From Bos javanicus (Eukaryota > Chordata > Mammalia > Artiodactyla > Bovidae), in the NCBI RefSeq assembly GCF_032452875.1, contig NC_083890.1:50178983-50242982 (forward strand): a DNA stretch of 64,000 nucleotides. Reading direction: 5' to 3'. Below the pieces are notes generated by a model. That model was not told the origin of the DNA. It saw nothing but the letters and a program-made list of their open reading frames with translations, and searched no databases. This document shows positions 45,159 to 56,220 of the stretch, piece after piece (within the stretch, counting starts at the first letter, position 1; each line of letters opens with the position of its first letter). The position numbers and the translations under genes are program-made.

Positions 45159-45284
45159 CTGGGGAGGGACGGAGGAGGGCTGGAGAGGGATGGAGGAGGG
45201 CTGGGGAGGGACGGAGGAGGGCTGGGGAGGGACGGAGGAGGGCTGGGGAGGGACGGAGGAGGGCTGGAGAGGGACGGAGGAGAG
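45159..45284. repeat. 21-bp minisatellite, six units
   Basis: Six tandem units of CTGGGGAGGGACGGAGGAGGG beginning at 45159, 45180, 45201, 45222, 45243 and 45264. Units 1, 3, 4 and 5 are identical; units 2 and 6 have CTGGAGAGGG. The period is a multiple of three, so every frame translates as a 7-residue repeat: W-R-G-T-E-E-G on the plus strand and S-P-P-P-S-L-P on the minus. Almost pure purine on the plus strand. Confidence 0.97.
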
Positions 45285-45799
45285 CGGTCCACCGTCTCGG
45301 CTCTGATAGAGGAAGGTGCACCAAGGACAGGTCCCGGGGGAGAGAAGCAGCTTTCAGTATTCGTTTTCTTCTTTGCGCTTTTCCTAATATTTGACTTTTA
45401 TTGTGGATTTAAAACTTTTTTTTTTTTCAACCGGAACTTCAGGGTGTTCTCAATCACTGCTAGGTAAGGAAAGTTCTATTTTATCAAGCTCTGAAAATGC
45501 CGTTTCAAAACCCCAGCTGGATGATAAGTTAGAGTTTGTGTACATATTTACTGTTAGCTTCGTAAGTGGCAAAGTAATTGTGGAACAAGAGGCCAGTATC
45601 CATGATGCATCACGTGGATGATGAGGAGCCAAGCACTTTGTCAAGCATTTCACATGCATCATCTCAGATACGTGAGCCTCCAAACAACCATACGAGTTTG
45701 ATACTTTGCTGTGGCATTGGGATTTACAATAAGAGATACATATTCAGCCTTGGTGCCATTCCTGGCACAGAACTCCTGAAATCCTTGGAATTGGGACTT
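45285..45799. other. Unassigned interval with MIR trace
   Basis: T-run at 45417-45426. 45630-45715 (CAAGCATTTCACATGCATCA, then TCTCAGATACGTGAGCC) is a probable inverted MIR core. Otherwise nothing recognised. Confidence 0.45.
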
Positions 45800-46020
45800 G
45801 GGGTTTCCCAGGTGGGGCTAGTGGTAGAGAACCCTCCTGCCAGTGCAGGAGACATAAGAACATGGGTTCCATCCCTGGGTCAGAAAGATCCCCTGGAGGA
45901 GGAAATGACAACCCCCTGCAGTATGCTTGCCTGGAGAATCCCGTGGACAGAGGAGCCCAGTGGGCTACAGTCCATTGGGTCGCAAAGAGTCAGACACGAC
46001 TGAGCAACTAAACAACAACA
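45800..46020 (+). repeat. Bov-tA SINE
   Basis: Forward Bov-tA from GGGGTTTCCCAGGTGGGGCT to CGACTGAGCAACTAAACAAC, ending in a CAACAACAG tail. Confidence 0.93.
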
Positions 46021-46688
46021 GATGAAGACCCACGAAGCCCAAAGACAGGGTTTGGAGAGCTTCTGGGTTGGTGAGCTGGTCCTCAGCGTACCATCGTGGG
46101 GGCCCCAGACTCCACGGGGCAGGTCTTGTCGCGTGCGTCTCTGCATCCGCTGTTGACGTGTATCCTTTCATATCTGTTGTGATAAACCGGTGGTCAACGG
46201 ATTAATGGGACCCAGGCAAGGGGCTGTGGGAAGCTCTGATTCACAGCCTGTCGGCCAGAGGCTCTGCCAGCCCCGTGCTAGGAGTGACTGGTGACAAATC
46301 TCCCGTGGTCTGTGCCTCCTGGGGAGGAACACACAAGGAAGCTGACAGCTATGGTTCTGGGTAGATGCTACTGAGGATAAGAGCCCAAGGCTGCAGGAGA
46401 GGGTGACTGGGGTGGGGACTGATGGGAGGGGCCTCAAGGGGAGGAGGTGGATGAGCAAATCCTTCTCCCAAAGCAGAGGGAGGAGGGGTTGAGGGCTGAA
46501 ATGCGAGCTGGGGGAGGAGGGAGGGGTGGGAGGGGAGGACCAGAGGAGTAGAGGCCAGGCGGGCGGGGGACCCAGCAAATCTGCCCTCCAACTTAGGAGT
46601 TTAGAGATGTTTATCTCATGAAATCCCAAACTAAGATCAAGTTTTGAGCACAGAAAGCAGGATATAGTTTCCATATTAAAATGCTCCC
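46021..46688. other. Unassigned interval with G-rich tract
   Basis: 46380-46560 is purine/G-rich. 46510-46536 carries six G-runs of three to five bases with loops of one to four bases, a strong G-quadruplex pattern. No repeat family or exon recognised. Confidence 0.45.
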
Positions 46689-46832
46689 TTGGGTGCCCAC
46701 GTGGAGGGTGGAGGGAGGGGGCACCATGAGCCTCCGTTGGGTGCCCCCATGGAGGGTGGAGGCAGGGGGCCCCGTGAGCCTCCCTTGGGTGCCCACGTGA
46801 AGGGTGGAGGGAGGGGGCCCCGTGATGCCCCA
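46689..46832. repeat. 48-bp minisatellite, three units
   Basis: Units begin TTGGGTGCCC at 46689, 46737 and 46785 and share AGGGTGGAGG and AGGGGGC segments. The period is divisible by three, so translation repeats every 16 residues (minus strand motif L-H-P-P-R-G-H-P). Three copies, moderately diverged. Confidence 0.93.
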
Positions 46833-46889
46833 ATAGGTCACAGGTTCCCACACCTGGCTATGGATGGGGACCCCTCGGAAAATATAAAA

Positions 46890-47012
46890 CTGATGTCTGG
46901 GTCTCCCAGCCCCAGGCCAGGAATTCTGATTTCATCAGTCTGAGGTACAGCCTGGAACTTTTAAAAAGCATCTCAGGGGCTTCTAAGAGACACTAGAATT
47001 TGAGACCCCGTG
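46890..47012 (+). mobile_element. MER5A-like hAT-Charlie MITE
   Basis: GGAATTCTGATTTCATCAGT, CTTTTAAAAAGCATCTCAGG and CACTAGAATTTGAGACC follow the MER5A order. Non-autonomous, fossil DNA transposon. Confidence 0.7.
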
Positions 47013-47301
47013 AGTAGAAGGTTCAGGATATGATCCAGTGGAGAGCTGACGGTGTGGCCGCGAGGTGGGGAGCTGTGAACTGATCCGTGATAGGCGTCGT
47101 AGAGGCAGAAGCAGTGGCCTCTTAGGAGCCCCGGTTGTGAGCAGCAGAGGAGCAGGAGGATTGAAAAGTTACTCAGTGGGGAGCCACAGGCAGACCCTGG
47201 GAGGCGCGGGTGCTTGGGTTGGTACTTAAAGCTGCAGGAATGGCAGCAACTTCACAGGAGAAGGTGTGGAGAGGAGAGGAGAAAGGCTCAACTTTTAATT
47301 T
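47013..47301. other. Unassigned spacer
   Basis: No repeat or exon recognised. CCGCGAGGTGGGGAG at 47058 vaguely resembles a CTCF core but fits poorly. Confidence 0.35.
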
Positions 47302-47452
47302 TTTAAATTTATCTGGCTATACCAGGTCTCAGCTGTGGCACATGGGATCTTTACCTGGCACATGGGGTCTAGTTCCCTGACCAGGGGTCTGACCCTAGGC
47401 CTCCTGTGCTGGGCACGCAGAGTCTTGGCCACTGGACCGCCAGGGAAGTCCC
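47302..47452 (-). repeat. tRNA-Glu-derived artiodactyl SINE
   Basis: Reverse SINE with a small internal duplication of the body (GGCACATGGGATCTTTACCT followed by GGCACATGGGGTCTAGTTCC). It ends GACCGCCAGGGAAGTCCC. Confidence 0.9.
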
Positions 47453-47644
47453 AAGCCTCGATTCTAACGAGGAGGAGAGGAAAGAAGCTAGACTGCAGGG
47501 GTGAGGTCTGGGCGCTGGGCAAGCCTCTCCGTCTCCCCTCAAGGCCGCCTGGCTGACACGCCTGCTCTCCAGGGCTGCCCCGTAGATGACACGGCACCAG
47601 GGTGACGGCGGGGGCACCGGCTTACTCTGGACTCACAGCGATGT

Positions 47645-48235
47645 TGGTATGAGTTTTCTCTTGCTGTGTAAACATTTACTACCAACCTGGTAACTTCAAA
47701 CAACACACACCGATTGTCTGTGCTTCCAGGCGTGTTGCGGGGCTCACGAAGCAGCGGTCAGGGTGACGGCTGAGGCGGGGTCCTTGTCCAGGTGGCCACA
47801 TGTGTCGGCAGAACTCAGCTCCTCTCCTGCACATCTCAGGGCAGCTTGCTCCCCTGAGGCCGGTGAAAGCACAGAAAGGCGGGCCTCCCTTTCATTCACA
47901 CTTTGCTCTCCCTGGGTGCCCTCCGTGACCTCTGCCCCGTCTCTCAGAGCCCAGGAGGGCTCTCTGGCCGTTTCTAGGGATTCTGGTGGGAGGAGAGGTC
48001 TCTGCGGCTTTGAGTCTCTTACCTCCGACCCAGCTTTTAAAAGGTTCACCTCGTTAGGCCGGGCCCACCCAAGGCCATCGCCCTTCTGATTAATTTGCAG
48101 TCAGTTGATGGCAGTCTTCATTTCATCTGCAAAACCTCATCCATTTGCCATCTCACACCATCCCCTCTGTGGCTGGCATTCACAGGCGCTGCCCACACTC
48201 CAGGGGATGGGGTTACACAGGGGGAATGCGCCAGG
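47645..48235 (-). mobile_element. Old LTR-like repeat (MaLR-type?)
   Basis: TTTTCTCTTGCTGTGTAAAC, CTACCAACCTGGTAACTTCA, then GGGCCGGGCCCACCC and ATCTGCAAAACCTCATCC recall an inverted mammalian LTR (tissue of TGCTGTAACAAA...AAACTTGGTGGCTTAAAACA type). Diverged, family uncertain. Confidence 0.5.
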
Positions 48236-48245
48236 GATGGGAGAA

Positions 48246-48466
48246 GTGAAGCGTTAGTTCCTCAGTCGTGTCCGACTCTTCGAGACCCCACGGACTGAAG
48301 ACTGCCAGGCTCTTCTGTCCACAGAATTCTTCAGGCAAGAACACTAGACTGGGTAGCCATTCGCTGCTCCAGGGGAGTCTTCCCGACCCAGGGATGAAAC
48401 CTGTCTCCTGTGTGTCTCCTTCATTGGCAGGCAGATCCTTTACCAGGGAGCCACCAGGGAAGCCCC
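48246..48466 (-). repeat. Bov-tA SINE
   Basis: Reverse Bov-tA: TTCCTCAGTCGTGTCCGACT to GGGAGCCACCAGGGAAGCCC. Complete. Confidence 0.94.
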
Positions 48467-48625
48467 TGTTTTTCTTTAAAAGCAATTTTCCGCAAGCATT
48501 TATTGAGGAAACCAAGATTCCCCTAGTGCTTTGGCATAAACCTTCATGAATACAGGGGTCCCGTGGGATCAGAGAAAGTTGAGTTTAAGTTTTGGTTTGT
48601 TAGTAGTATCGTAAGGCCAGCTGCC

Positions 48626-48904
48626 AGAGAAGGCACTGGCACCCCACTCCAGTATTCCTGCCTGGAAAATCCCGTGGACGGAGGAGCCTGGTGGGCTGCA
48701 GTCCATGGGGCTGTGAAGAGTTGGACACAACTGAGTGACTTCACTTTCACTTTTCACTTTCATGCGTTGGAGAAGGAAATGGCAACCCACTCCAGTGTTC
48801 TTGCCTGGAGAATCCCAGGGACGGGGGAGCCTGGTGGGCTGCCGTCTATGGGGTCACACAGAGTCAGACATGACTGAAGTGACTTAGCAGCAGCAGCAGC
48901 AAAA
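48626..48904 (+). repeat. BOV-A2 dimeric SINE with TSD
   Basis: Forward dimer with the CACTTTCACTTTTCACTTTC linker and an AGCAGCAGCAGCAGC tail. Flanks CCAGCTGCC (48617-48625) and TCAGCTGCT (48905-48913) are consistent with a diverged 9-bp TSD. Confidence 0.95.
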
Positions 48905-50003
48905 TCAGCTGCTTAGGGTAGGGAGGCATTTCCACCAGGCTGCCCAGACTCAGCAATGATCCCCTGCTGGGCACACGGAGTTTCCCGACAGTTTCCTAGC
49001 AGCTCCCAGAGGGGAAGACTGGGGAGCCAGGAAGGGGGTGAGCTGGGCTTGGGTGGAAGTTGGAGGTCGGGAACCGAGGAGGAGAGGAAGAGAGGCGATC
49101 CCTGTCGGGAGCTGCGGGGACTGAGCCTGGGGCTGGGCTGCAGCGGGGGCTGCCCGGGGCCACGGGTTCCACGGAGGAACTTAAAACGTGTTGATCTCTG
49201 TGTCTCTGTGGCTTTGGGTTTAACCTCGGTGGTTGGCTTGCGTTGTGCACAGCAGCCGGTCAGAACCCCTGAGCTGGAGCCCGGGGTGGAGCCGGACATG
49301 TGAGAGGTGGCCCCGGCCCGGGGTGTCCCGTTCTGGAAGTGCCGGCGGGGCCTTGTGCGCAGAGCGGAGGCTGCAGAAAGAGCCATGTTGTTGTCTCTGC
49401 ATGTGACTGGGCGTCCTGGGAGCGGGAGGCAGGTCAGGGGAGGCACAGTCCCTCATGGGAGGTGAGGGCCCTTCGGGGGCCGCTGGGAGAGGCTGGGGCG
49501 CGGGCTCTGGCTGACTGTGCCTGACGGCCGAAAAGGTCTCCTCCTCCCAGGAGGCACCCCTGCGCTCTCTCCAGGGCAGCGGGAGCCCCCTCGGCCTCCG
49601 CAGTGACTCCCGGGCCCCGTGTGCCTCACGTGTCTGCGGGGATCAAACTGCCTGTCCCCCTGATGGGGAGCGGCCTCCACGCATCCCTGCCAGTCCACCC
49701 CGGGTACTCTCTCCTGCCCCAGCAGCTGCCCTGGGGGGTCGTTTAGATTCAGTGGAACCAGTTCCCACCGAGGGCATCTCGCTCCAGCCACCGCCCGGAA
49801 GGGAGCCTGGCTTTCTGTCTTCTCCCTTTTTCGTCTCAGGGAGGACCGAGCCATGGGTGGGGAGACTGAGTCACGGGGGGCCTGTCCTGGCAAACGTCCG
49901 GGAGGTGACTTTGCTCCTAGGACTTCTAACATCCTGCGCTTCTCAGCTTGACAATGAGGAGACTCAGAGGACATTCTCACAACGTTCTCATGTTGGTGGA
50001 GGG
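48905..50003. other. GC-rich unassigned interval
   Basis: Moderate CpG, no clear island. Frames of 177 and 254 codons on the minus strand have no domain and Pro/Arg/Ser-rich content. Confidence 0.4.
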
Positions 50004-50197
50004 CAGTGGAGCTCAACTGGGGGCGGTTTGCCCCTGGGGGGCATTTCTGATCATCAGTACCAGGAAGGGGCCCGGAGGCAGGTGGGGTGCTGCCCATCCA
50101 TCCAGGGAGAGAGGCCAGGGCAGCACACGGGATGACCCTCACGACCCAGAGTGATTCTGCCCCAAAGGCCGGCAGTGCCAAGGTTGAGAAACCCTTG
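50004..50197 (+). mobile_element. MER20 hAT-Charlie MITE
   Basis: Starts CAGTGGAGCTCAACTGGGGG, continues GGTTTGCCCCTGGGGGGCAT and AGAGAGGCCAGGGCAGCAC, and ends GCCAAGGTTGAGAAACCCTT. Terminal inverted repeats (CAGTGG...CTCAAC / GTTGAGAAACCCT) are recognisable. MER20 is the eutherian element reported to have been co-opted in many endometrial progesterone-responsive enhancers; nothing here shows that this copy is. Confidence 0.82.
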
Positions 50198-50996
50198 TAC
50201 AGACAGAATATGACCACTCTTCCCAGAGAGCCGGGGTTCTGAGGCTATCATACAAAACCGCAGTGTGTCTGGGAGCCGTCTGCCTGAACTCTATTTAGGG
50301 AAAGAATCATGACCTACTTTCCGGCACTTCCCCTAAAGCAAGAGCAGTCAAAAATTTCAAATAGCCGCAACGTGCTAGAAAGCCAACAACAAATGCCCAC
50401 ATCTACTGGGTGGGGGTTAAAAGACTCATTTTCGTAACAAGAGGACACTTGGGGCAAAGGACAGTTGGGGCGAGAAGCGCCTCACCGAGTGTGTCGCTGA
50501 GAAGGAGTGCTGACCGGCCCAAGGAGCAGACCCTGCCTGCCCTCCCCACGCCCGCCTCACCTGCACCAGCAGGGCTTTCAGCCCGAGGAGGAGCGTTGTC
50601 CGGATGGAGACCTAGAGACGGCCTCCCTTTGGGTGATTTATGCTGAATTAGTTCTGTGGACCCTTTGGGTACCAGTTCCGACAAGCTGTCTTCATTACAG
50701 AAGGTGCCTCCGACCCCAGCCATGAGGGAGTGCGTCTTGAGTTACCAGATCATAAATTTAATGTTGGAAACCATCTTCCCTTCTTGCACTGGGAACCTTT
50801 AACAAATAGTGTTTAGTGTTTTCAAAACTGCCCACACTTTAATATGGTATCTGGGGTTTAAAGAACCCCGAGGTCAGAGGAAGGGTTTTATGAGCCCTGA
50901 AACTGTCAGGCAAAATTGTGTGTGGGTTCACTTAGCAGAGGAGGGAATCCACCGATTTTATCACCTTCCCAAAGCAGTCTTTATTCCAGACACAGA
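50198..50996. other. Unassigned interval
   Basis: No repeat family or exon recognised; GC-rich at 50450-50640, AT-rich after 50740. Confidence 0.4.
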
Positions 50997-51213
50997 GCTG
51001 CCCTGGTGGCTCCAATGGTAAAGAATCTGCCTGCAACGCAGGAGACATGAGTTTGATCCCTGGGTCAGGAAGATCCCGTGGAGAAGGGAATGGCAACCCA
51101 CACTAGTATTCTTGCCTGGAGAATCCCATGGACAGAAGAGCCTGAGGGGGCCACAGTCCTTGGGATCACAAAGAGTCGGAAACGACTGAGTGTTGAACAC
51201 TTTCACTTTTCAC
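50997..51213 (+). repeat. Bov-tA SINE
   Basis: Forward Bov-tA: CTGCCCTGGTGGCTCCAATG, GAGTTTGATCCCTGGGTCAG, ending CACTTTCACTTTTCAC. Confidence 0.94.
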
Positions 51214-51559
51214 AATTCAGTGGAATTATTCCATTGCAACACCAGCTGGAGAACCATAGTATCTTAGAGAACCATGGACTACGGGTCGGGCAGCCTCCTG
51301 AGGGGAGGGATGGGCCCCAGAGCGAAGCCTTGGTCTTTCTGACCACCCCTCCCCTGACGGGAGCTCAGCCCGCCCTGGCCGGGGTTGCAGACCCAGGGTC
51401 CTAAAGCCACGTGTCCCAGCCCCTTGTCTGGTATCTGTCCTTGTACCCAGCTGCTCTCCCATCCTGCCTGGGTGCTAGGGACAAAAATAATTACCTGTTC
51501 TGTCTGCAGGTCAATACCAGAGGGGCTGTATGTGAGAAAATACAGTTTAGCCTTCTCAA
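51214..51559. other. Unassigned interval
   Basis: No repeat or exon recognised. Confidence 0.4.
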
Positions 51560-51845
51560 TGATGAAGATAACACATGCTCATTATAACTAAGTTGGAAAT
51601 GACACAGACGTTAAAAGTATGTAGGAAAATCTCTCCTAATTCCAAGACCCAGATAGCCCCTCTTAAATCGTGGCTTGTATTTCAAGCATCCTTGTCTTCT
51701 TTTTCTGGGCATGTCTTCCAGAGTCTGGACCACGATCTCTATTTAACTGTATGCTTTGATTTTTCACATAACATAATACGGCATTTCCTCTGTTACTACA
51801 AATTATGCTTGCACATCCTTTCAATAGCTGAACTAAACTGAAGAA
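51560..51845 (-). mobile_element. Ancient unclassified interspersed repeat (L1-like)
   Basis: GATAACACATGCTCATTATA, then GAAAATCTCTCCTAATTCCA and TGCTTTGATTTTTCACATAA resemble a widespread old L1-type 3' UTR. Low confidence in family. Confidence 0.35.
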
Positions 51846-51850
51846 GACCG

Positions 51851-51871
51851 AATAATAATAATAATAATAAT
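51851..51871. repeat. (AAT)n microsatellite
   Basis: Seven perfect AAT repeats adjoining the 5' side of a MIR remnant. Confidence 0.95.
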
Positions 51872-51872
51872 A

Positions 51873-52060
51873 CAGAGAAGCTAGTGTTTGCTATATTCCA
51901 CTGTTCCTAGCAATGTATATCCATTTTCAAATGCCGTTTCAACAACAGCCCAATGAGGTAGAAATTATCCTTGTCATGTAAATTCGTAAGAAATTGAGGC
52001 TCAGAGTTTTAGCAATTTGTCTAACGTGACACAATTATTAAACAGACAAAGGGATTTACA
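51873..52060 (-). repeat. MIR SINE
   Basis: Reverse MIR: TTCAACAACAGCCCAATGAG, GTAGAAATTATCCTTGTCAT, GAAATTGAGGCTCAGAG. Confidence 0.85.
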
Positions 52061-52144
52061 GACAAGTTTGTTTGACTCTGTTTCCCTTGCTTCTAATTAC
52101 TGCCTAATTTCTCTGATCTTGAATGTGGGTTTGCCTCCAGAATT

Positions 52145-52390
52145 TTGGGGGGCTCTGTTGCTGTACACAGGCTTTTCTCTAGTTGCAGCGACTGAGACTC
52201 CTCTTGGCTGCGGTAGGAGGGCTTCTCGTTGTGGTGGCGCCTCTTGTCGCAGAGCACAGGCTCAGTAACTGTGGCGCATGGGCTTAGCCGCCCCGCAGCA
52301 TATGGGATCTCAGTCCCCAGACCAGGGATCAAACCCATGTCCCCTGCATTGGCAAGCAGACTCTTCACCCTGGACCACCAGGGATGCCCC
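52145..52390 (-). repeat. tRNA-Glu-derived artiodactyl SINE
   Basis: Long reverse copy: TTTTCTCTAGTTGCAGCGAC, GCTTCTCGTTGTGGTGGCGC, CAGGGATCAAACCCATGTCC, CTCTTCACCCTGGACCACCA. Confidence 0.94.
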
Positions 52391-52394
52391 CTAA

Positions 52395-52640
52395 ATTTTC
52401 ACCATTGTAAATACTGCAATGTACATCTTTGGACAGAACATATTTTCCCCTGGATAAATTCACAAAACTGAAATTGCTAGAACTAAGATTTGAACATTAA
52501 AAAAAATTGTTACATTGTTGCCAATTTGCTTCCTGAAAAGCCTGTGTCCTCTTGTATCCCCTCCAGCGCTGTCCTTGTTTTCCTCCACACGGCCCGAAAC
52601 AGGCCGACTCACACATCCCGGCTGTTTATGACAGCTTCAG
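52395..52640 (-). mobile_element. Ancient L1-like 3' UTR remnant
   Basis: TTGTAAATACTGCAATGTAC, then CTGAAATTGCTAGAACTAAG and TTGTTGCCAATTTGCTTCC follow the order of an old inverted L1 3' UTR; diverged. Confidence 0.4.
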
Positions 52641-52784
52641 ATGGGTTGCTTTTGCTTCGTATTTACATCTACTTAGTTATTAGGAAGGTCACACTTTTTT
52701 TTTTTACATGCTTTAAGCTATTTATATTTTCTACTAATAATCTGAACCCATTTATCCAATAAGTTCTTAGCATTAGATCAAAGG

Positions 52785-52880
52785 GGGCTTCACTGGTAGC
52801 TCAGATAGAAAAGAATCCTCCTGCTAACACAGGAGACCCAGGTTCAACCCCTAGGTTGAGAAGGTCCCCTGGAGAAAATT
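52785..52880 (+). repeat. Bov-tA SINE, 3'-truncated
   Basis: Only the tRNA-Glu-like head and the start of the monomer: GGGCTTCACTGGTAGCTCAG, GGTTCAACCCCTAGGTTGAG, ending CCCCTGGAGAAAATT. Confidence 0.9.
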
Positions 52881-55544
52881 ATGGGTAATTAACATCTTTG
52901 TAGGTCAAAAAATTGTTGACTATCACCTCAACCAAGTATTTTTAAAAGGCATTATGAATATTAATATTTAGATGTGTTGGCTTTAATTATTTTTATGTTT
53001 TCCTATAGATGTTTTGGTTTCCAAAATGACTATCTAAATAATAATCTGAAAAGAATTTGTGTAATAACAAAGATGGCATGCTAATTATTCCCATGGACTC
53101 ATTTTTTTTTTAATTTCACGATTTCACACTTTATTCGTCTTTTCCGCCATTCCTACTTTGCCCCACCTGCTCAGGTTTGAGTCCAGAAAGATGTATCTTT
53201 AGGAAGCAGATCAAGGTTTGGCACCCACCTTGGGGACAGAATAGAAAATGCCATGGAAACAATTATAGATTCCAGTTAAACAAGTAAAAATAACACATCT
53301 CCGTTTTGGCTGATGCCTTCTTAGAGTAAAACAATTAAAACCATGGCCTTAAAGCACTTGGAGGCCTAGCTTTTACTGCAGCACCGCAGAGGCTCTTTAA
53401 AGAAAGACTGACCACGGTGGCTTCCTCGTAGGGACACATCCGGTGTGCGTGACGACCCGGAACAGGCTGTACCTCCTTTTTAGCCAGAATGAAGATAAAG
53501 CCAGACCATCTGGCCTGGCAAGGATCTGATGTCTTCTCTGTCCCGTAGGTAGACAGGAGCCACTGAACGTAGGCTCAGACACACATTTTAAACTTCTAAA
53601 AGGGAAGGAGAACCTCCAGTGATGAGCCCAAGTCGTTCGCCAGAAGCAAACTCGCGGTCGGAGGAACAGCCGTGGGTGTTTCAGAGACGGGTGGTGTGGC
53701 TCTGCCTATTAACATCTGGTGCTCGGAGCCCTGCATGTAGGAACTCGTGTTCCTGCGGGAGAGGGTGGGGTCGTACCCCTCTGCTTCCTTGAGCCTCTGC
53801 TTCCAATTCACACCGACTCTCCTTTGGCCTTCAGTACTTTCTCACGTCAAAAACTGATTATCTTCCATGAAGATGGGAAGCAAATCTTGGCTCCTGCCAG
53901 CTCCAGGCCTTTGATCCACCCAGTGGATCCTGCCTCCTGCCTCAAATCTTAGCAGGAGAATTTGATGTTCACGGCACAGCTCTCAGGACGGGAGGCTGAA
54001 GACGTGACAGAGGAGGCAGATGCAGATATGACGAAGCTGACTCAGCTGTTGAGAGGCTGACCCCCAGCTCCTGCCACGCGGCTCCCCTTGTCTGACGCTG
54101 GCCAGGCTGGCGGACGGAGCTGGTCTCCTCAGGGCCGAGCTAGCCAACCCCTCAGGGATCCCAGGAATCACACCTGCAGCTTGGGTCCTGCAGGCCCGGC
54201 CTCAGACAAGCGGGGCGGAGCTCAGCTACCACCAGCCCCGCGCACCGGCCCTGCCCGAAAGGACCAGGTCTTGTGCCGAAGCCTTACATGCACACACATC
54301 CCAGACGTTCCTCAGAAGCAGCTACCAAGCACTCGCTCGCGGTCCAGGGGCCGGACTGAGGTGTGACCCCATGGTCTGGGTTGCTGGTGTCCACTGCTGG
54401 GCAGTGAAAGGCCCTGCCCCATTTCTGCACTTCCTCTCTGCCCCGCTGAGGTGAGATCCTTAGAGCCGTGGGTTTTGGGCTCCTTGCAAACACTCTGACT
54501 ATAATAATCATCCACAAGAACATTAATAAATGTTAAAAGAAAACAAGGACAGAAAGAGAAAGAAGCTGGTAATAATAGTTTGAAATGCGTATGAGAAAAT
54601 GTAACGACACTTTCAAAATGACAGCACTGTTTCCTGTTTGTTTTCTATCGAGATTTATATACACCACATGTTCCCCCCGCGCCCCTGGTCTCAAGTCCTC
54701 CCTTGGAAGCATGTCCATGGTGGCTAGAGGCTGTCTATGGAGTGTGGTGTCAAACTTTTCATAAATCAAGGGTGTGATGCGTCCGTCCTCCCTGTGGTCT
54801 TGGAACCCGAAGACACAGGATGTGTGCTGTCCTCTAATTTCTCCCGGCATCTCCCTCACTGGCTTGCTGGCGGACACTCCCTCTCTGTCCAAACCCATCC
54901 TGCAGGCTGGCCCTAACTGTCCCTGGAGAACATGCGGTGCCTTTGCAGTCCCAGAATGCTGGGAACAGGGAGCAGTGGCCTCTCCTGGACTCTGGAGACG
55001 CTCCCCGTCTGACTCACCCATTTTCCATCCTCCCACCCACCTCCCAGTCCGCCCTGATGCTCGTGACTCTCACACGCCCCAGCCCAGGTCAGAACGCCCC
55101 TCCTAAGCATCTTATCATCGACTTCCCAGCCCCGCTCACCATCCCGGTTCTGGGTCAGTGTCTGTGAGGGTCAAGCTGAGCTGCCCGCCCCACTGGGTTT
55201 CTGCAGTACCTCCTGAAGAGGAGCTTGGTGAATGTCTGCCGGCTGAAGGAATGATGCCTTAGCAGCCAGGCTGGCCCCTGCATTTAACACTCTGCGGCCA
55301 TCCTTACTGTTGAACCCACTTGGGTCAGCTCCATCCACTCCCGGGCAACCCGCCTTGGAAGCCCCGCCCCCTTCCTGCATCCTAGTCACCTCCCCCAGCC
55401 CCGCCCAGCTCCTTACACATCCCAACCCCTACCATCTGACCCTCTGTGAGTTTTCCCACCTGCGAGTTCCCTGCACAACTGACAAGGCCTTCATCACACA
55501 CCACCTCTCCCAGGACCTGAATGGTCCCCGTGTTTGTATCTGGG
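52881..55544. other. Unassigned interval
   Basis: 2.7 kb without a recognisable repeat. AT-rich to 53400 (T-run at 53102-53110), GC-richer 53600-54450 and 54900-55450. Minus-strand frame 55036-54533 (167 codons) has no domain. Confidence 0.4.
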
Positions 55545-55755
55545 AAGTGAAAGTGTTTGCTTCTCAGTCGTGTCTGACTCTTTGAGACCCCATGGACTAT
55601 AGCCGCCAGGCTCTTCTGTCCACAGGATTCTCCAGGCAAGAATACTGGAGGGGGTTGCCATTCCCTCTCCAGGGGCTCTTCCTGACCCAGGGATTGAACC
55701 CATGTCTCCTTCACTGGCAGGCAGATTCTTTACCACTGAGCCACCCGGGAAACCC
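55545..55755 (-). repeat. Bov-tA SINE
   Basis: Reverse Bov-tA: TTGCTTCTCAGTCGTGTCTG to GAGCCACCCGGGAAACCC. Confidence 0.94.
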
Positions 55756-56220
55756 TAACAGGATATAGGAAGTGTTAAATATTTTATAAGATGAAAAAAG
55801 TTCAGGATTGACTATCATTTGAGTAAATATTTCATATTATTGGTTCAAACAAATTTTCATTATTCTATTGAACAAAGAGTGCCCTATCTGCAAGATATCA
55901 GGTGGAACATTTGTTTGTGTGTATGATTTATTATTTTTTGGAAAATCCGATAGTTCTGCAAAAATTACATTTTAATGGATCAACATCGCAGCCTGTGCTG
56001 CTCTGGATCTTCTGAGTTATGAGCCCCTGTGGACCAGCTTGCCCTTCTTGCAGAAATAAGTGCCAGACAGGGAAGGACAGAAAGCCTTGTGAGCTTAAGG
56101 GCCTTGGTTTATCACTAACTTGAATTTATCTTGTTGTTTCACACATCCTCCTGCAGCAAAGATCCCAACCAAGACTTGGGGTGGGTGAGGGATACAGCTG
56201 TCTTCTGTAAGATGAGAAAA
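55756..56220. other. AT-rich unassigned interval
   Basis: No repeat or exon recognised. Confidence 0.4.

Noticed and set aside
45020..45292. Pro/Ser repeat protein on the minus strand
   Set aside because: Pure translation of the 21-bp minisatellite.
46168..46851. 227-codon minus-strand frame with a 16-residue repeat
   Set aside because: The repeat is the 48-bp minisatellite read in frame, and the rest is low-complexity Pro/Leu/Ser.
47058..47072. CTCF-like CCGCGAGGTGGGGAG
   Set aside because: Diverges from the core at its important 3' positions; weaker than the site at 40701.
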